Assembly: GCA_963765745.1 (NCBI GenBank)
Contig: CAVXXM010000003.1
Location: 248,001 to 312,000, forward strand
DNA length: 64,000 nucleotides
Origin: JAHFPN01 sp963765745
Lineage (GTDB): Bacteria; Pseudomonadota; Alphaproteobacteria; Rhizobiales; Xanthobacteraceae
Direction of reading: 5' to 3'
Under the pieces are notes generated by a model that was not told where the DNA came from, made no database searches, and was given only the letters and a program-made list of their open reading frames with translations. Below, piece after piece: positions 43,222 to 52,576 of this stretch (position 1 is its first letter; every line of letters starts with the position of its first letter). Made by a program: the position numbers and the translations under genes.

Positions 43222-43925
43222 TGGGTCAGAAGGTCAATCCAGTCGGCTTGCGGCTCGGCATCAATCGCACCTGGGACTCGCGCTGGTTCGCGGGCAAGGG
43301 CGAGTACGGCAAGCTGTTGCACGAGGACATCAAGATCCGCGAGATGCTGTTCAAGCAGCTGAAGCAGGCGGCGATAGCGAAGGTCGTGATCGAGCGGCCG
43401 CACAAGAAGTGCCGTGTCACCATCCATTCGGCGCGGCCGGGCGTGGTCATCGGCAAGAAGGGCGCCGATATCGACAAGCTCAGGAAACAGGTCGCCGGCA
43501 TGACCCAGTCGGAGGTCATCATCAACATCGTCGAGATCCGCAAGCCCGAGCTCGACGCGCATCTAGTCGCCGATTCGATCGCCCAGCAGCTCGAGCGCCG
43601 CGTCGCGTTTCGCCGCGCCATGAAGCGCGCCGTGCAGTCGTCGATGCGGCTCGGCGCCGAAGGCATCCGCATCAATTGCTCCGGCCGGCTCGGCGGCTCG
43701 GAGATCGCGCGCATGGAGTGGTACCGCGAAGGCCGGGTGCCGCTGCATACGCTGCGCGCCGACGTCGATTACGGCACCGCCACCGCCTTCACCACTTACG
43801 GCACCTGCGGGGTCAAGGTCTGGATCTTCAAGGGCGAGATCCTCGAGCACGACCCGATGGCGCAGGACAAGCGGCAGGCCGAGAGTGAAACCGGCGGCGG
43901 CCGTCCGCGCCGCGATGCGGCATAA
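43221..43925 (+). CDS. rpsC: 30S ribosomal protein S3
   Basis: 234 residues. MGQKVNPVGLRLGINRTWDS, the KH domain (HSARPGVVIGKKGADIDKLR) and the C-terminal domain RRAMKRAVQSSMRLGAEGI and TTYGTCGVKVWIFKGEIL are diagnostic. S3 helps form the mRNA entry site. A short Gly/Arg-rich tail ends the protein. Coupled to rplV. Confidence 0.98.
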   Translation: MGQKVNPVGLRLGINRTWDSRWFAGKGEYGKLLHEDIKIREMLFKQLKQAAIAKVVIERPHKKCRVTIHSARPGVVIGKKGADIDKLRKQVAGMTQSEVIINIVEIRKPELDAHLVADSIAQQLERRVAFRRAMKRAVQSSMRLGAEGIRINCSGRLGGSEIARMEWYREGRVPLHTLRADVDYGTATAFTTYGTCGVKVWIFKGEILEHDPMAQDKRQAESETGGGRPRRDAA

Positions 43926-43937
43926 AGAGACTGGATC

Positions 43938-44348
43938 ATGCTTCAACCAGCACGCACCAAGTTCCGCAAGGCGTTCAAAGGCCGCATCCACGGCCGCGCA
44001 ACGAGCGGCAACGCGCTCGCTTTCGGCCAATACGGCCTGAAGGCGCTCGAGCCGAACCGGATCACCGCGCGCGAGATCGAGGCCGCCCGCCGCGCCATGA
44101 CGCATCATATGAAGCGCGCGGGCCGGGTGTGGATCAACGTCTTTCCAGATGTGCCGGTCTCCAAGAAGCCGACCGAAGTGCGCATGGGCAAGGGCAAGGG
44201 CACTCCGGAGTTCTGGGCCTGCCGGGTGAAACCCGGCCGGGTTCTGTTCGAGGTCGACGGCATCGACGAAACCACCGCGCGCGAGGCCATGCGGCTGGCC
44301 GCGATGAAGCTCTCGGTCAAGACGCGCTTCATCGCGCGCATCGGGTGA
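43938..44348 (+). CDS. rplP: 50S ribosomal protein L16
   Basis: 136 residues: MLQPARTKFRKAFKGRIHG, FGQYGLKALEPNRITAREIE, VRMGKGKGTPEFWACRVKPG. L16 contacts A-site tRNA and is needed for late 50S assembly. Ten bases separate it from rpmC. Confidence 0.97.
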   Translation: MLQPARTKFRKAFKGRIHGRATSGNALAFGQYGLKALEPNRITAREIEAARRAMTHHMKRAGRVWINVFPDVPVSKKPTEVRMGKGKGTPEFWACRVKPGRVLFEVDGIDETTAREAMRLAAMKLSVKTRFIARIG

Positions 44349-44358
44349 GGGGAAGATC

Positions 44359-44619
44359 ATGAAGGCGGCCGACGTGCGGCAGATGACCCCGGATCAGCTC
44401 GAGGACAAACTCGGCGAGCTGAAGAAGGAGCAGTTCAACCTGCGCTTCCAGCGGTCCACGGGGCAACTCGAGAACACCTCGCGCGTGCGCGTCGTGCGCC
44501 GCGACATCGCCCGCATCGAGACCATCGCGGCCCAGAAGCGCGCGGGTGCTCCGATGCCGGCGAAGAAGGCGGAAGAACCGAAGGCCAAGGCGAAGAAGCC
44601 CGCAAAGGGAAAGAAGTAG
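44359..44619 (+). CDS. rpmC: 50S ribosomal protein L29
   Basis: 86 residues. The two-helix L29 core (MTPDQLEDKLGELKKEQFNL, RFQRSTGQLENTSRVRVVRR, DIARIETI) is followed by a Lys/Ala-rich tail of about 20 residues, longer than in the 63-residue E. coli form. L29 sits at the tunnel exit beside L23. Confidence 0.95.
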   Translation: MKAADVRQMTPDQLEDKLGELKKEQFNLRFQRSTGQLENTSRVRVVRRDIARIETIAAQKRAGAPMPAKKAEEPKAKAKKPAKGKK

Positions 44620-44628
44620 GAGAACGGA

Positions 44629-44874
44629 ATGCCGAAGCGCGTGCTGCAAGGCGTGGTCGTCAGCGACAAGGCGGACAAGACCGTCGTGGTTCGCGTCGAG
44701 CGCCGCTTCTCTCATCCGTTGCTCAAGAAGACCGTGCGGCAGACGAAGAAGTATCACGCGCACGACGAGAAGAACGCCTGCAAGGTCGGCGACCAGGTGC
44801 GGATCGAGGAGCATCGGCCGATCTCGAAGCTGAAACGGTGGATCGTGCTCGAAGACGCCAAGCAGGCGAAGTGA
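44629..44874 (+). CDS. rpsQ: 30S ribosomal protein S17
   Basis: 81 residues: MPKRVLQGVVVSDKADKTVV, VRVERRFSHPLLKKTVRQTK, KYHAHDE and RIEEHRPISKLKRW. S17 is a primary 16S-rRNA-binding OB-fold protein. It closes the S10 operon; rplN follows after 46 bases. Confidence 0.97.
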   Translation: MPKRVLQGVVVSDKADKTVVVRVERRFSHPLLKKTVRQTKKYHAHDEKNACKVGDQVRIEEHRPISKLKRWIVLEDAKQAK

Positions 44875-44920
44875 AGACTGGATTTGGTTCGAAAGCGCCG
44901 GAAAGAGTGAAGGCTAAGTC

Positions 44921-45289
44921 ATGATTCAGATGCAAACCAACCTGGACGTCGCGGACAATTCCGGCGCGCGCCGCGTCATGTGCATCAAGGTGCTCGGCGG
45001 CTCGAAGCGCAAGTACGCGACCGTCGGCGACGTGATCGTCGTCTCGGTCAAGGAAGCGATTCCGCGCGGCCGCGTGAAGAAGGGCGAAGTGTTGAAGGCC
45101 GTGGTCGTGCGCATCCGCAAGGATATCCGCCGTGCGGACGGTTCGGTCATCCGCTTCGACCGCAACGCCGCGGTGCTGATGACCCCGCAGATGGAGCCGG
45201 TCGGCACCCGCATCTTCGGCCCGGTGCCGCGCGAGCTCAGGGCCAAGAACCACATGAAAATCATTTCTTTGGCGCCCGAGGTGCTGTGA
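44921..45289 (+). CDS. rplN: 50S ribosomal protein L14
   Basis: 122 residues: MIQMQTNLDVADNSGARRVM, CIKVLGGSKRKYATVGDVIV and the terminal KNHMKIISLAPEVL. L14 lies at the subunit interface. Its stop overlaps the rplX ATG by one base. First gene of the spc operon part. Confidence 0.98.
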   Translation: MIQMQTNLDVADNSGARRVMCIKVLGGSKRKYATVGDVIVVSVKEAIPRGRVKKGEVLKAVVVRIRKDIRRADGSVIRFDRNAAVLMTPQMEPVGTRIFGPVPRELRAKNHMKIISLAPEVL

Positions 45290-45606
45290 TGGCGGCAAAA
45301 ATCCGCAAGGGCGACAAGGTCATCGTGCTCACCGGCCGCGACAAGGGCCGGAGCGGCGAGGTGATCGAGGTCAGGCCGTCGGAGAGCCGGGCGCTCGTGC
45401 GCGGCGTCAATATGGTGCGCAAACATCAGCGCCAGACCGCGGCGCTACAGGGCGGCATCGTCTCCAAGGAGGCGCCGGTGCATCTTTCGAATCTGGCGAT
45501 CGCCGATCCGAAGGACGGCAAGCCGACGCGCATCGGATTCAAGATTCTGAAGGATGGCCGCAAAGTGCGTATCGCGCGGCGCTCGGGGGAGGCGATCGAT
45601 GGCTGA
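45289..45606 (+). CDS. rplX: 50S ribosomal protein L24
   Basis: 105 residues, starting at the ATG that overlaps the rplN stop. KIRKGDKVIVLTGRDKGRSG is the KOW motif; VRGVNMVRKHQRQT and EAPVHLSNLAIADPKDGKPT follow. L24 starts 50S assembly. Its last eight bases overlap rplE. Confidence 0.97.
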   Translation: MAAKIRKGDKVIVLTGRDKGRSGEVIEVRPSESRALVRGVNMVRKHQRQTAALQGGIVSKEAPVHLSNLAIADPKDGKPTRIGFKILKDGRKVRIARRSGEAIDG

Positions 45607-46159
45607 GAAGACCGCCTATACGCCGCGCATGAAGACGCTGTTCGAGGAGCAGATCCGGCCGAAGCTGATGCAGGAGTTGGGCTACAGCAACCCGTTTGCC
45701 GTGCCGACGCTCGACAAGGTCGTGCTCAACATGGGCATCGGCGAAGGCGTCGAAGATTCGAAGAAGGTCACGGCCGCGGCCAACGATCTCACCCGGATCG
45801 CCGGGCAGAAGGCCGTGGTGACCAAGGCACGCAAGGCCATCGCGAACTTCAAGATCCGCGAGGGCCAGGCGATCGGCGCCAAGGTCACGCTGCGTAACGC
45901 GCGGATGTACGATTTCATCGACCGTTTCGTGAACGTGGCGCTGCCGCGCGTGCGCGACTTCAGGGGCCTGAGCCCGAAGAGCTTCGATGGGCGCGGGAAT
46001 CTCACGATCGGGATCAAGGAACACATCATTTTCCCCGAGATCGACTTCGACAAGGCCGAGGAGGTCTGGGGCATGGACATCGTGGTCTGCACGACCGCGA
46101 AGAACGACGAGGAGGCGCGGGCATTGCTCGCCGCTTTCAATTTTCCCTTCCGGCAGTGA
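45599..46159 (+). CDS. rplE: 50S ribosomal protein L5
   Basis: 186 residues from the ATG at 45599, inside the end of rplX. YSNPFAVPTLDKVVLNMGIG, QKAVVTKARKAIANFKIREG, LPRVRDFRGLSPKSFDGRGN and GMDIVVCTTAKNDEEARALL identify L5, which binds 5S rRNA and P-site tRNA. An eight-base overlap implies translational coupling. Confidence 0.98.
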   Translation: MAEKTAYTPRMKTLFEEQIRPKLMQELGYSNPFAVPTLDKVVLNMGIGEGVEDSKKVTAAANDLTRIAGQKAVVTKARKAIANFKIREGQAIGAKVTLRNARMYDFIDRFVNVALPRVRDFRGLSPKSFDGRGNLTIGIKEHIIFPEIDFDKAEEVWGMDIVVCTTAKNDEEARALLAAFNFPFRQ

Positions 46160-46196
46160 GGGTTAGCCTTCAAACGCGGATATCCAGGAGTTCGAA

Positions 46197-46502
46197 ATGG
46201 CAAAGACGAGTTCGATCGAGAAGAACGAGCGGCGGCGCAGGCTGGCCAAGAAGTATTCGGCCAAGCGCGCGAAGCTCAAGGCGATCGTCTACGACAGGAA
46301 GATTCCGATCGAGGACCGTTTCGCAGCGGGGCTGAAGCTCGCGCAATTGCCGCGCAACTCCTCGCCGAGCCGAATCCGCAACCGCTGCGAGATAACCGGC
46401 CGGCCGCGCGGCTATTACCGCAAGATGAAGATCTCCCGCATCGCGCTCCGTGAGCTGGGCTCCAAGGGCCTGATTCCCGGACTCGTGAAGTCGAGCTGGT
46501 GA
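46197..46502 (+). CDS. rpsN: 30S ribosomal protein S14 (zinc-free type)
   Basis: 101 residues, the long form without the CxxC zinc motif: MAKTSSIEKNERRRRLAKKY, LPRNSSPSRIRNRCEITGRP and RGYYRKMKISRIALRELGSK. It belongs to the 30S head. Ten bases to rpsH. Confidence 0.97.
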   Translation: MAKTSSIEKNERRRRLAKKYSAKRAKLKAIVYDRKIPIEDRFAAGLKLAQLPRNSSPSRIRNRCEITGRPRGYYRKMKISRIALRELGSKGLIPGLVKSSW

Positions 46503-46512
46503 GGAGGCGCCG

Positions 46513-46911
46513 ATGACGATGATCGATCCGCTCGGCGACATGATCACCCGCATCCGCAATGCGCAGATGCGGAGCAAGGACCGCGTCGCCACGCCGGGCT
46601 CGCGCTTTCGCGGCCGCGTGCTCGATGTCCTGAAGAACGAGGGCTATATCCGCGGCTATTCGACCACCGAGCACAAGAACGGCCGTACCGAATTCGACAT
46701 CGAGCTCAAGTATTTCGACGGCGCGCCGGTGATCCGCGAAATCGCGCGCGTGTCGAAACCGGGACGGCGGGTCTATGTGTCGGTGAGCTCCTTGCCGCAT
46801 ATCCAAAACGGACTCGGCGTCGCCATTTTGTCGACGCCCAAGGGGGTCATGGCCGACCACGAAGCCCGCGAACAGAACGTGGGCGGCGAAATCCTCTGTA
46901 CGGTGTTCTGA
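46513..46911 (+). CDS. rpsH: 30S ribosomal protein S8
   Basis: 132 residues: MIDPLGDMITRIRNAQMRSK, LKNEGYIRGYSTTEHKNGRT and VAILSTPKGVMADHEAREQN. S8 binds 16S helix 21 and represses the spc operon in E. coli. Its stop overlaps the rplF ATG by one base. Confidence 0.98.
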   Translation: MTMIDPLGDMITRIRNAQMRSKDRVATPGSRFRGRVLDVLKNEGYIRGYSTTEHKNGRTEFDIELKYFDGAPVIREIARVSKPGRRVYVSVSSLPHIQNGLGVAILSTPKGVMADHEAREQNVGGEILCTVF

Positions 46912-47444
46912 TGTCGAAGATCGGAAAGAAGCCCATCGCCATCCCCGCCGGTGTCAGCGCGGCGGTCGATGGCCAGAAGATCAGGGTCAAGGGACCCAAG
47001 GGCGAGCTTTCGCTCGTGATCGCCGATGAGGTCGCCGCCAAGATCGAGAACAACACGATCTCGTTCTCGCCGCGCGGCGAGACCAAGCGTCATCGGGCGG
47101 CCTGGGGCACGTCGCGGGCGAACGTGAACAATATCGTCGCCGGCGTCACCAAAGGCTACGAGCGGCGGCTCGAGATCACCGGCGTCGGCTATCGCGCGGC
47201 GGTGGCGGGCAAGAACCTGCAGCTTGCGCTCGGCTACAGCCACGAAGTGAATTTCGCGATCCCGGACGGCATCGCGATCGCGACGCCGAAACCGACCGAG
47301 ATCGTGGTGACCGGCATCGACAAGCAGAAGGTCGGCCAGGTGGCCGCCGAAATCCGCGAGTTCCGTTCGCCGGAGCCCTACAAGGGCAAGGGCATTAAGT
47401 TTGCCGGCGAGTACATCTTCCGCAAGGAAGGCAAGAAGAAGTAA
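46911..47444 (+). CDS. rplF: 50S ribosomal protein L6
   Basis: 177 residues, normal length: MSKIGKKPIAIPAGVSAAVD, NIVAGVTKGYERRLEITGVG, YRAAVAGKNLQLALGYSHEV and RSPEPYKGKGIKFAGEYIF. L6 lies near the sarcin-ricin loop. Coupled to rpsH. Confidence 0.98.
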   Translation: MSKIGKKPIAIPAGVSAAVDGQKIRVKGPKGELSLVIADEVAAKIENNTISFSPRGETKRHRAAWGTSRANVNNIVAGVTKGYERRLEITGVGYRAAVAGKNLQLALGYSHEVNFAIPDGIAIATPKPTEIVVTGIDKQKVGQVAAEIREFRSPEPYKGKGIKFAGEYIFRKEGKKK

Positions 47445-47456
47445 CGGGGAACAGGC

Positions 47457-47819
<363 letters not shown>

Positions 47820-47839
47820 TAGGGAAGGTCGGAGATCAA

Positions 47840-48482
47840 ATGGCACGTGCCCCGCAACGTCCGAGTGGTGATCGCGCTCCGCAGCGCCCGGGTGGCGATC
47901 GCCCCCAGCGGCAAGGCGGCCGGGACCGGCGGGATCGCTCGCGCGATCGCACCGACCGCGACGGCTCGATCGTCGACAAGCTGGTGCACATCAACCGCGT
48001 GGCCAAGGTGGTCAAGGGCGGACGGCGCTTCGCTTTCGCGGCGCTCGTCGTCGTGGGAGATCAGAAGGGCCGGGTAGGCTTCGGCCACGGCAAGGCGCGC
48101 GAGGTGCCCGAGGCGATCCGCAAGGCGACCGAGTTCGCCAAACGCAGCATGGTGCGGGTGGCGCTGCGCGACGGCCGTACGCTTGCATCACGACGTCATC
48201 GGTCATCATGGCGCGGGCAAGGTGATCCTGCGCAAGGCGCCGCCGGGAACCGGAATCATCGCCGGCGGCCCGATGCGCGCGGTGTTCGAGACGCTCGGCA
48301 TGGCGGACGTGGTGGCCAAGTCGATGGGATCATCCAATCCTTACAACATGGTGCGCGCGACCTTCGATGCGTTGAAGCACCAGGACAGCCCGCGCTCCGT
48401 CGCGGCGCGGCGCGGCCTCAAGGTATCGGTACTGCAGTCGCGGCGCCGCGAGGTCGACACCGAGACGTCGGAAAAAGAATAA
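47840..48482 (+). CDS. rpsE: 30S ribosomal protein S5, one extra base at about 48183
   Basis: After a basic low-complexity N-terminus (repeated APQRP and GDR units, then RDRRDRSRDRTDRDG), the S5 domain reads LVHINRVAKVVKGGRRFAFA, ALVVVGDQKGRVGFGHGKAR and VALRDGRTL. At about 48183 the bases CTTG replace the expected CTG, so the frame fails; the next frame continues HHDVIGHHGAGKVILRKAPP, GTGIIAGGPMRAVFETLGM and SSNPYNMVRATFDALK to the stop at 48482. The span is 643 bases, 214 codons plus one. S5 is essential for 30S assembly and accuracy, and this is the only copy seen. Confidence 0.93.
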
Positions 48483-48500
48483 GGAATTCGGGAGCCGGAC

Positions 48501-48695
48501 ATGGCCGCAAGCAAGAAGACGATCACGGTGGAGCAGATCGGTAGCCCGCTCCGCCGTCCGCCCAATCAGAGAGCGACCCTCATCGGGCTCGGCCTGAACA
48601 AGAGCCGCCGGCGCCGTACGCTTCAGGATACGCCGCAGGTGCGCGGCATGATTGCCACGGTGGCGCACCTGGTGCGCATCGTGGAAGGCAAGTGA
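48501..48695 (+). CDS. rpmD: 50S ribosomal protein L30
   Basis: 64 residues: KKTITVEQIGSPLRRPPNQR, ATLIGLGLNKSRRRRTLQDT and VRGMIATVAHLVRIVEGK. Complete L30 sequence of ferredoxin-like fold on the 50S surface. rplO starts seven bases after it. Confidence 0.96.
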   Translation: MAASKKTITVEQIGSPLRRPPNQRATLIGLGLNKSRRRRTLQDTPQVRGMIATVAHLVRIVEGK

Positions 48696-48702
48696 GGAAG
48701 CA

Positions 48703-49324
48703 ATGAAGCTCAATCAACTCGTTGGCCTGCCTGGCTCGCGCCAGTCCGCGCATGCGCGTCGGCCGCGGCATCGGCTCGGGCAAGGGCAAGACCGCCGGCC
48801 GCGGCGTCAAGGGTCAGAAGTCGCGCACCGGCGTCTCGATCAACGGCTTCGAGGGCGGCCAGATGCCGCTGCATCGGCGCCTGCCCAAGCGCGGCTTCAA
48901 CAATATCTTCGCCGCGCGGCTGAACGAGGTGAACCTCGGCCGTGTGCAGGAGGCGCTCGACGCGGGCGCGCTCAAGGCAGCGGAGCCGATCACGGCCGAA
49001 GTGCTGGTCAAGGCGGGCGTGCTGCGCCGGAAGAAGGACGGGGTGCGTCTGCTTGGCGGCGGGGAGCTCAAGACCAAGGCCTCGTTCGTCGTCCACGGGG
49101 CGTCGAAGTCGGCGATTGCCGCGGTCGAGAAGCTCGGCGGCAAGGTCGAGGTGCTCTATGTCCGGCCGGAGCCGCCGAAGCCGGAAGAAAAGCCGAGGCA
49201 AAAGAAGCAGCAGGAATTGCAGGCAAAGCCGGAAAAGCAAGAGAAGAAGCCGGCGGAGAAGAAAAAGACGTCCGAAGAGAAGAAGCCTGCGGCAAAGAAA
49301 CCCACGGGCGAAGCGGACGCATAG
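48703..49324 (+). CDS. rplO: 50S ribosomal protein L15, one extra base at about 48748-48753, long basic tail
   Basis: The ATG at 48703 reads MKLNQLVGLPGSRQS, after which the frame is lost. Removing one base of TCCGCGC gives SRMRVGRGIGSGKGKTAGRG, VKGQKSRTGVSINGFEGGQM and PLHRRLPKRGFNN, the invariant L15 core, which continues to the stop at 49324. The span is 622 bases, 207 codons plus one. About 50 C-terminal residues are Lys/Glu/Ala/Pro-rich (PEEKPRQKKQQELQAKPEKQ and on), giving about 206 residues against roughly 145-160 in relatives. It lies between rpmD and secY. Confidence 0.93.
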
Positions 49325-49370
49325 TCCCTATATGAAGCGCGGGTACGGGCGGGCTGCAACGGAGCGCTAG

Positions 49371-50702
49371 ATGGTCTCGGCGGCGGAACAACTTGCAGCG
49401 AACTTGAACTTCGGCGCCTTGGCCAAGGCCGAAGAGCTGAAGAAGCGGATCTATTTCACGCTTGCCGCGCTCGTGGTCTACCGGCTCGGTACATATATCC
49501 CGATGCCCGGCATCAATCCGGACACCTTCGCCGAGGCGTTCAAGCAGGCGAGCCAGGGCATCCTCGGCCTGTTCAACATGTTTTCGGGCGGTGCGGTCGA
49601 GCGCATGGCGATCTTCGCGCTCAACATCATGCCCTATATCTCGGCCTCGATCATCCTGCAGCTGCTTACCAGCGTCTCGAAGCAACTCGAGGCGCTGAAG
49701 AAAGAAGGCGAGGCGGGGCGCAAGATCATCAACCAGTACACGCGCTACCTCACGTGCGTGCTGGCGGCGGCGCAAGCCTATGGCATCGCCATCGGCCTGG
49801 AGGGCGCCGGCAATATCGTCGCCGAGCCCGGCTGGTTCTTCCGCATCTCGACCGTGATCACGCTCACCGGCGGGACCATGTTCCTGATGTGGCTCGGCGA
49901 GCAGATCACCTCGCGGGGCATCGGCAACGGCATCTCGCTCATCATTTTCGCCGGTATCGTCGCCGAAGTACCGGGCGCGATCGCCGGAATGCTCGAGCTC
50001 GGCCGGCAGGGCGCGATGTCGACCGGCGTGATCATTTCCGTGGCCCTGATGGCGGTAAGCGTCATCGCCTTCATCGTGTTCATGGAACGGGCCCAGCGGC
50101 GGCTGTTGATTCAGTATCCGAAGCGGCAAGTCGGCAACCAGATGTTCGAGGGTCAGTCCTCGCATCTTCCGCTCAAGCTCAATTCTTCGGGCGTAATTCC
50201 GCCGATCTTCGCCTCGTCGCTCCTGCTGGTGCCGACCACGGTCGCGCAATTCAGCGCCGGGAGCGGACCTGAGTGGTTGAACGCGATCACCACTTATCTC
50301 GGCCACGGCCGGCCGGCCTACATGTTCCTGTACGTGGGGCTGATCGTCTTCTTCGCGTTCTTCTACACGGCGATCGTGTTCAATCCGGTCGAGACCGCCG
50401 ACAATCTGAAGAAGCACGGCGGATTCATCCCCGGCATCCGGCCCGGCGAGCGTACGGCCGAATATATCGACTATGTGCTGACCCGCATCACCGTGGTGGG
50501 CGCCGGCTATCTCGCGATCGTTTGTTTGTTGCCGGAGCTGCTCGTATCGTACGCGGCGGTGCCGTTCTATTTCGGCGGTACATCGCTGCTCATCGTGGTC
50601 ACGGTGACCATGGATACGGTGGCGCAGGTGCAAGGCTATCTGCTCGCGCATCAATATGAAGGCCTGATCAAGAAATCGAGGCTGCGGGGCAGCCGCCGAT
50701 GA
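49371..50702 (+). CDS. secY: preprotein translocase subunit SecY
   Basis: 443 residues with ten hydrophobic spans. IYFTLAALVVYRLGTYIPMP, IMPYISASIILQLLTSVSKQ, GEQITSRGIGNGISLIIFAG, LKLNSSGVIPPIFASSLLLV and GFIPGIRPGERTAEYIDYVL are the SecY signatures, including the plug and pore regions. SecY forms the inner-membrane channel with SecE (22999). Its TGA overlaps the adk ATG by four bases. Confidence 0.98.
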   Translation: MVSAAEQLAANLNFGALAKAEELKKRIYFTLAALVVYRLGTYIPMPGINPDTFAEAFKQASQGILGLFNMFSGGAVERMAIFALNIMPYISASIILQLLTSVSKQLEALKKEGEAGRKIINQYTRYLTCVLAAAQAYGIAIGLEGAGNIVAEPGWFFRISTVITLTGGTMFLMWLGEQITSRGIGNGISLIIFAGIVAEVPGAIAGMLELGRQGAMSTGVIISVALMAVSVIAFIVFMERAQRRLLIQYPKRQVGNQMFEGQSSHLPLKLNSSGVIPPIFASSLLLVPTTVAQFSAGSGPEWLNAITTYLGHGRPAYMFLYVGLIVFFAFFYTAIVFNPVETADNLKKHGGFIPGIRPGERTAEYIDYVLTRITVVGAGYLAIVCLLPELLVSYAAVPFYFGGTSLLIVVTVTMDTVAQVQGYLLAHQYEGLIKKSRLRGSRR

Positions 50703-51283
50703 GGCTCGTGCTCTTGGGACCGCCTGGTGCGGGCAAGGGTACTCAGGCGGAGCGGCTCGGGGCGCGCTTCGACATAGCGCGGCTCTCGACCGGCGATATG
50801 CTGCGCGCGGCGGCCGCGGCGGGAACGCCGGTCGGCTTGCGTGCCAAGGATATCATTGCGCGCGGTGAGCTGGTGCCCGACGAGGTAGTGGTCGGAATCA
50901 TCGCCGACCGCATCAATGAGCCGGACGCGGCCAAAGGATTCGTGCTCGACGGATTTCCGCGCACGGTGGCGCAGGCCGAAGCGCTGGAGCGGCTCCTGAA
51001 AAAACGGGGCCTAAAGCTCGACGCGGTGATCGAACTTGCGGTCGATGAGGGGATTCTGGCCCGGCGGATCGAGAGCCGGATCGCCGAAACGCGCGCCCGC
51101 GGCGAGAAGCTGCGCGCGGACGACGACCCGGAGATCCTGAAGTCGCGGGTCGCGGCATATCGGGCGCAGACCGCGCCGCTTTCGGACCACTACCGGGGCA
51201 AGGGCATGCTCAGGACCGTGGACGGCATGCAGACGATCGATACGGTGGCGGCGGCAATCGAGCGAGGGGTGCTCGGCAAGTAA
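50699..51283 (+). CDS. adk: adenylate kinase (short-LID type)
   Basis: 194 residues. The P-loop LVLLGPPGAGKGTQAERLGA, the AMP site RLSTGDMLRAA, and FVLDGFPRTVAQAEAL are canonical. The LID insert of about 25-30 residues is lacking: RIESRIAETRARGEKLRADD leads directly to the final helices. It interconverts ATP, ADP and AMP in the cytoplasm. Its start overlaps secY, as in many bacteria where adk follows secY. Confidence 0.97.
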   Translation: MRLVLLGPPGAGKGTQAERLGARFDIARLSTGDMLRAAAAAGTPVGLRAKDIIARGELVPDEVVVGIIADRINEPDAAKGFVLDGFPRTVAQAEALERLLKKRGLKLDAVIELAVDEGILARRIESRIAETRARGEKLRADDDPEILKSRVAAYRAQTAPLSDHYRGKGMLRTVDGMQTIDTVAAAIERGVLGK

Positions 51284-51422
51284 CGAGCCGGGACCGCTCG
51301 CAAGGGACGGAAAACGCGAAGGAAATCGGTGCGGCGAGCCCGCACCAGGTCGCGGGCGGGGGGGCCTAGCGGAAGTCGCTCAAAGCCCGCCTAAAGACCC
51401 GTAAATCCAGGCGTCGCAGAGG

Positions 51423-51451
51423 TTGACGAATGGTGACCGTTTGCCTAAATA
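51423..51451 (+). promoter_or_regulatory. probable sigma70-type promoter of rpsM-rpsK-rpoA-rplQ
   Basis: TTGACG at 51423-51428 and TAAATA at 51446-51451, with an exact 17-base spacer, inside the 336-base gap between adk and rpsM. Transcription would start near 51458. The rest of the gap has no gene. This indicates separate expression of the alpha operon. Confidence 0.65.
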
Positions 51452-51619
51452 ACCCTTATCCAGTCGGTGTTTTGGCGCGATGCCGGACCTTCCATGGAAG
51501 GGCGGGCGTCGGCGTCACTTTGCACGTTCCGAGGCTCCCTGCGGCGAGCAAGTCAGTGTGAGGCGCGCGAGCGCTTGAGAACGTAGCGCGGACCGGCCGG
51601 TCCGCTTGGAGAAGAGATC

Positions 51620-52003
<384 letters not shown>

Positions 52004-52055
52004 GGCGCGTACTCGACAGCCAGGCCGCTAGGCGAACACAGGACGATCAGAATCA

Positions 52056-52478
52056 ATGAGCAAGGAAGCACCCGCACAAGCACCGGCAGCCGGCCAACAG
52101 CCCGGCCGCGTACGCCGGCGCGAGCGCAAGAACATTTCCTCGGGCGTCGCGCACGTCAACGCGAGCTTCAACAACACGATGATCACGATCACCGACGTGC
52201 AGGGCAACACCATTGCCTGGTCGTCGGCTGGATCGCTGGGCTTCAAGGGCTCGCGCAAGTCCACACCCTATGCCGCGCAGGTCGCGGCCGAGGATGCGGC
52301 TAAGAAGGCGCAGGAGCACGGCATGCGCACGCTGGAGGTCGAGGTGGCGGGGCCGGGTTCCGGCCGCGAGTCGGCGTTGCGCGCGTTGCAAGCCGCGGGC
52401 TTCACCATCACCTCGATCCGCGACGTGACGCCAATCCCGCACAATGGTTGCCGGCCGCGCAAGCGGCGACGCGTCTGA
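52056..52478 (+). CDS. rpsK: 30S ribosomal protein S11
   Basis: 140 residues. After an Ala/Pro/Arg-rich N-terminus the core reads KNISSGVAHVNASFNNTMIT, ITDVQGNTIAWSSAGSLGFK, GSRKSTPYAAQVAAEDAAKK and TPIPHNGCRPRKRRRV. S11 belongs to the 30S platform near the mRNA exit. Confidence 0.97.
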   Translation: MSKEAPAQAPAAGQQPGRVRRRERKNISSGVAHVNASFNNTMITITDVQGNTIAWSSAGSLGFKGSRKSTPYAAQVAAEDAAKKAQEHGMRTLEVEVAGPGSGRESALRALQAAGFTITSIRDVTPIPHNGCRPRKRRRV

Positions 52479-52576
52479 TCTCTCAAGATCGGTAGAGTAA
52501 AGCCGAATTTTCCTTCCGCCGCAGGCGGAGCCGCGAGGCCGATCGTGCCCGCGCCGATATCGCGAAGGGTGAACTC

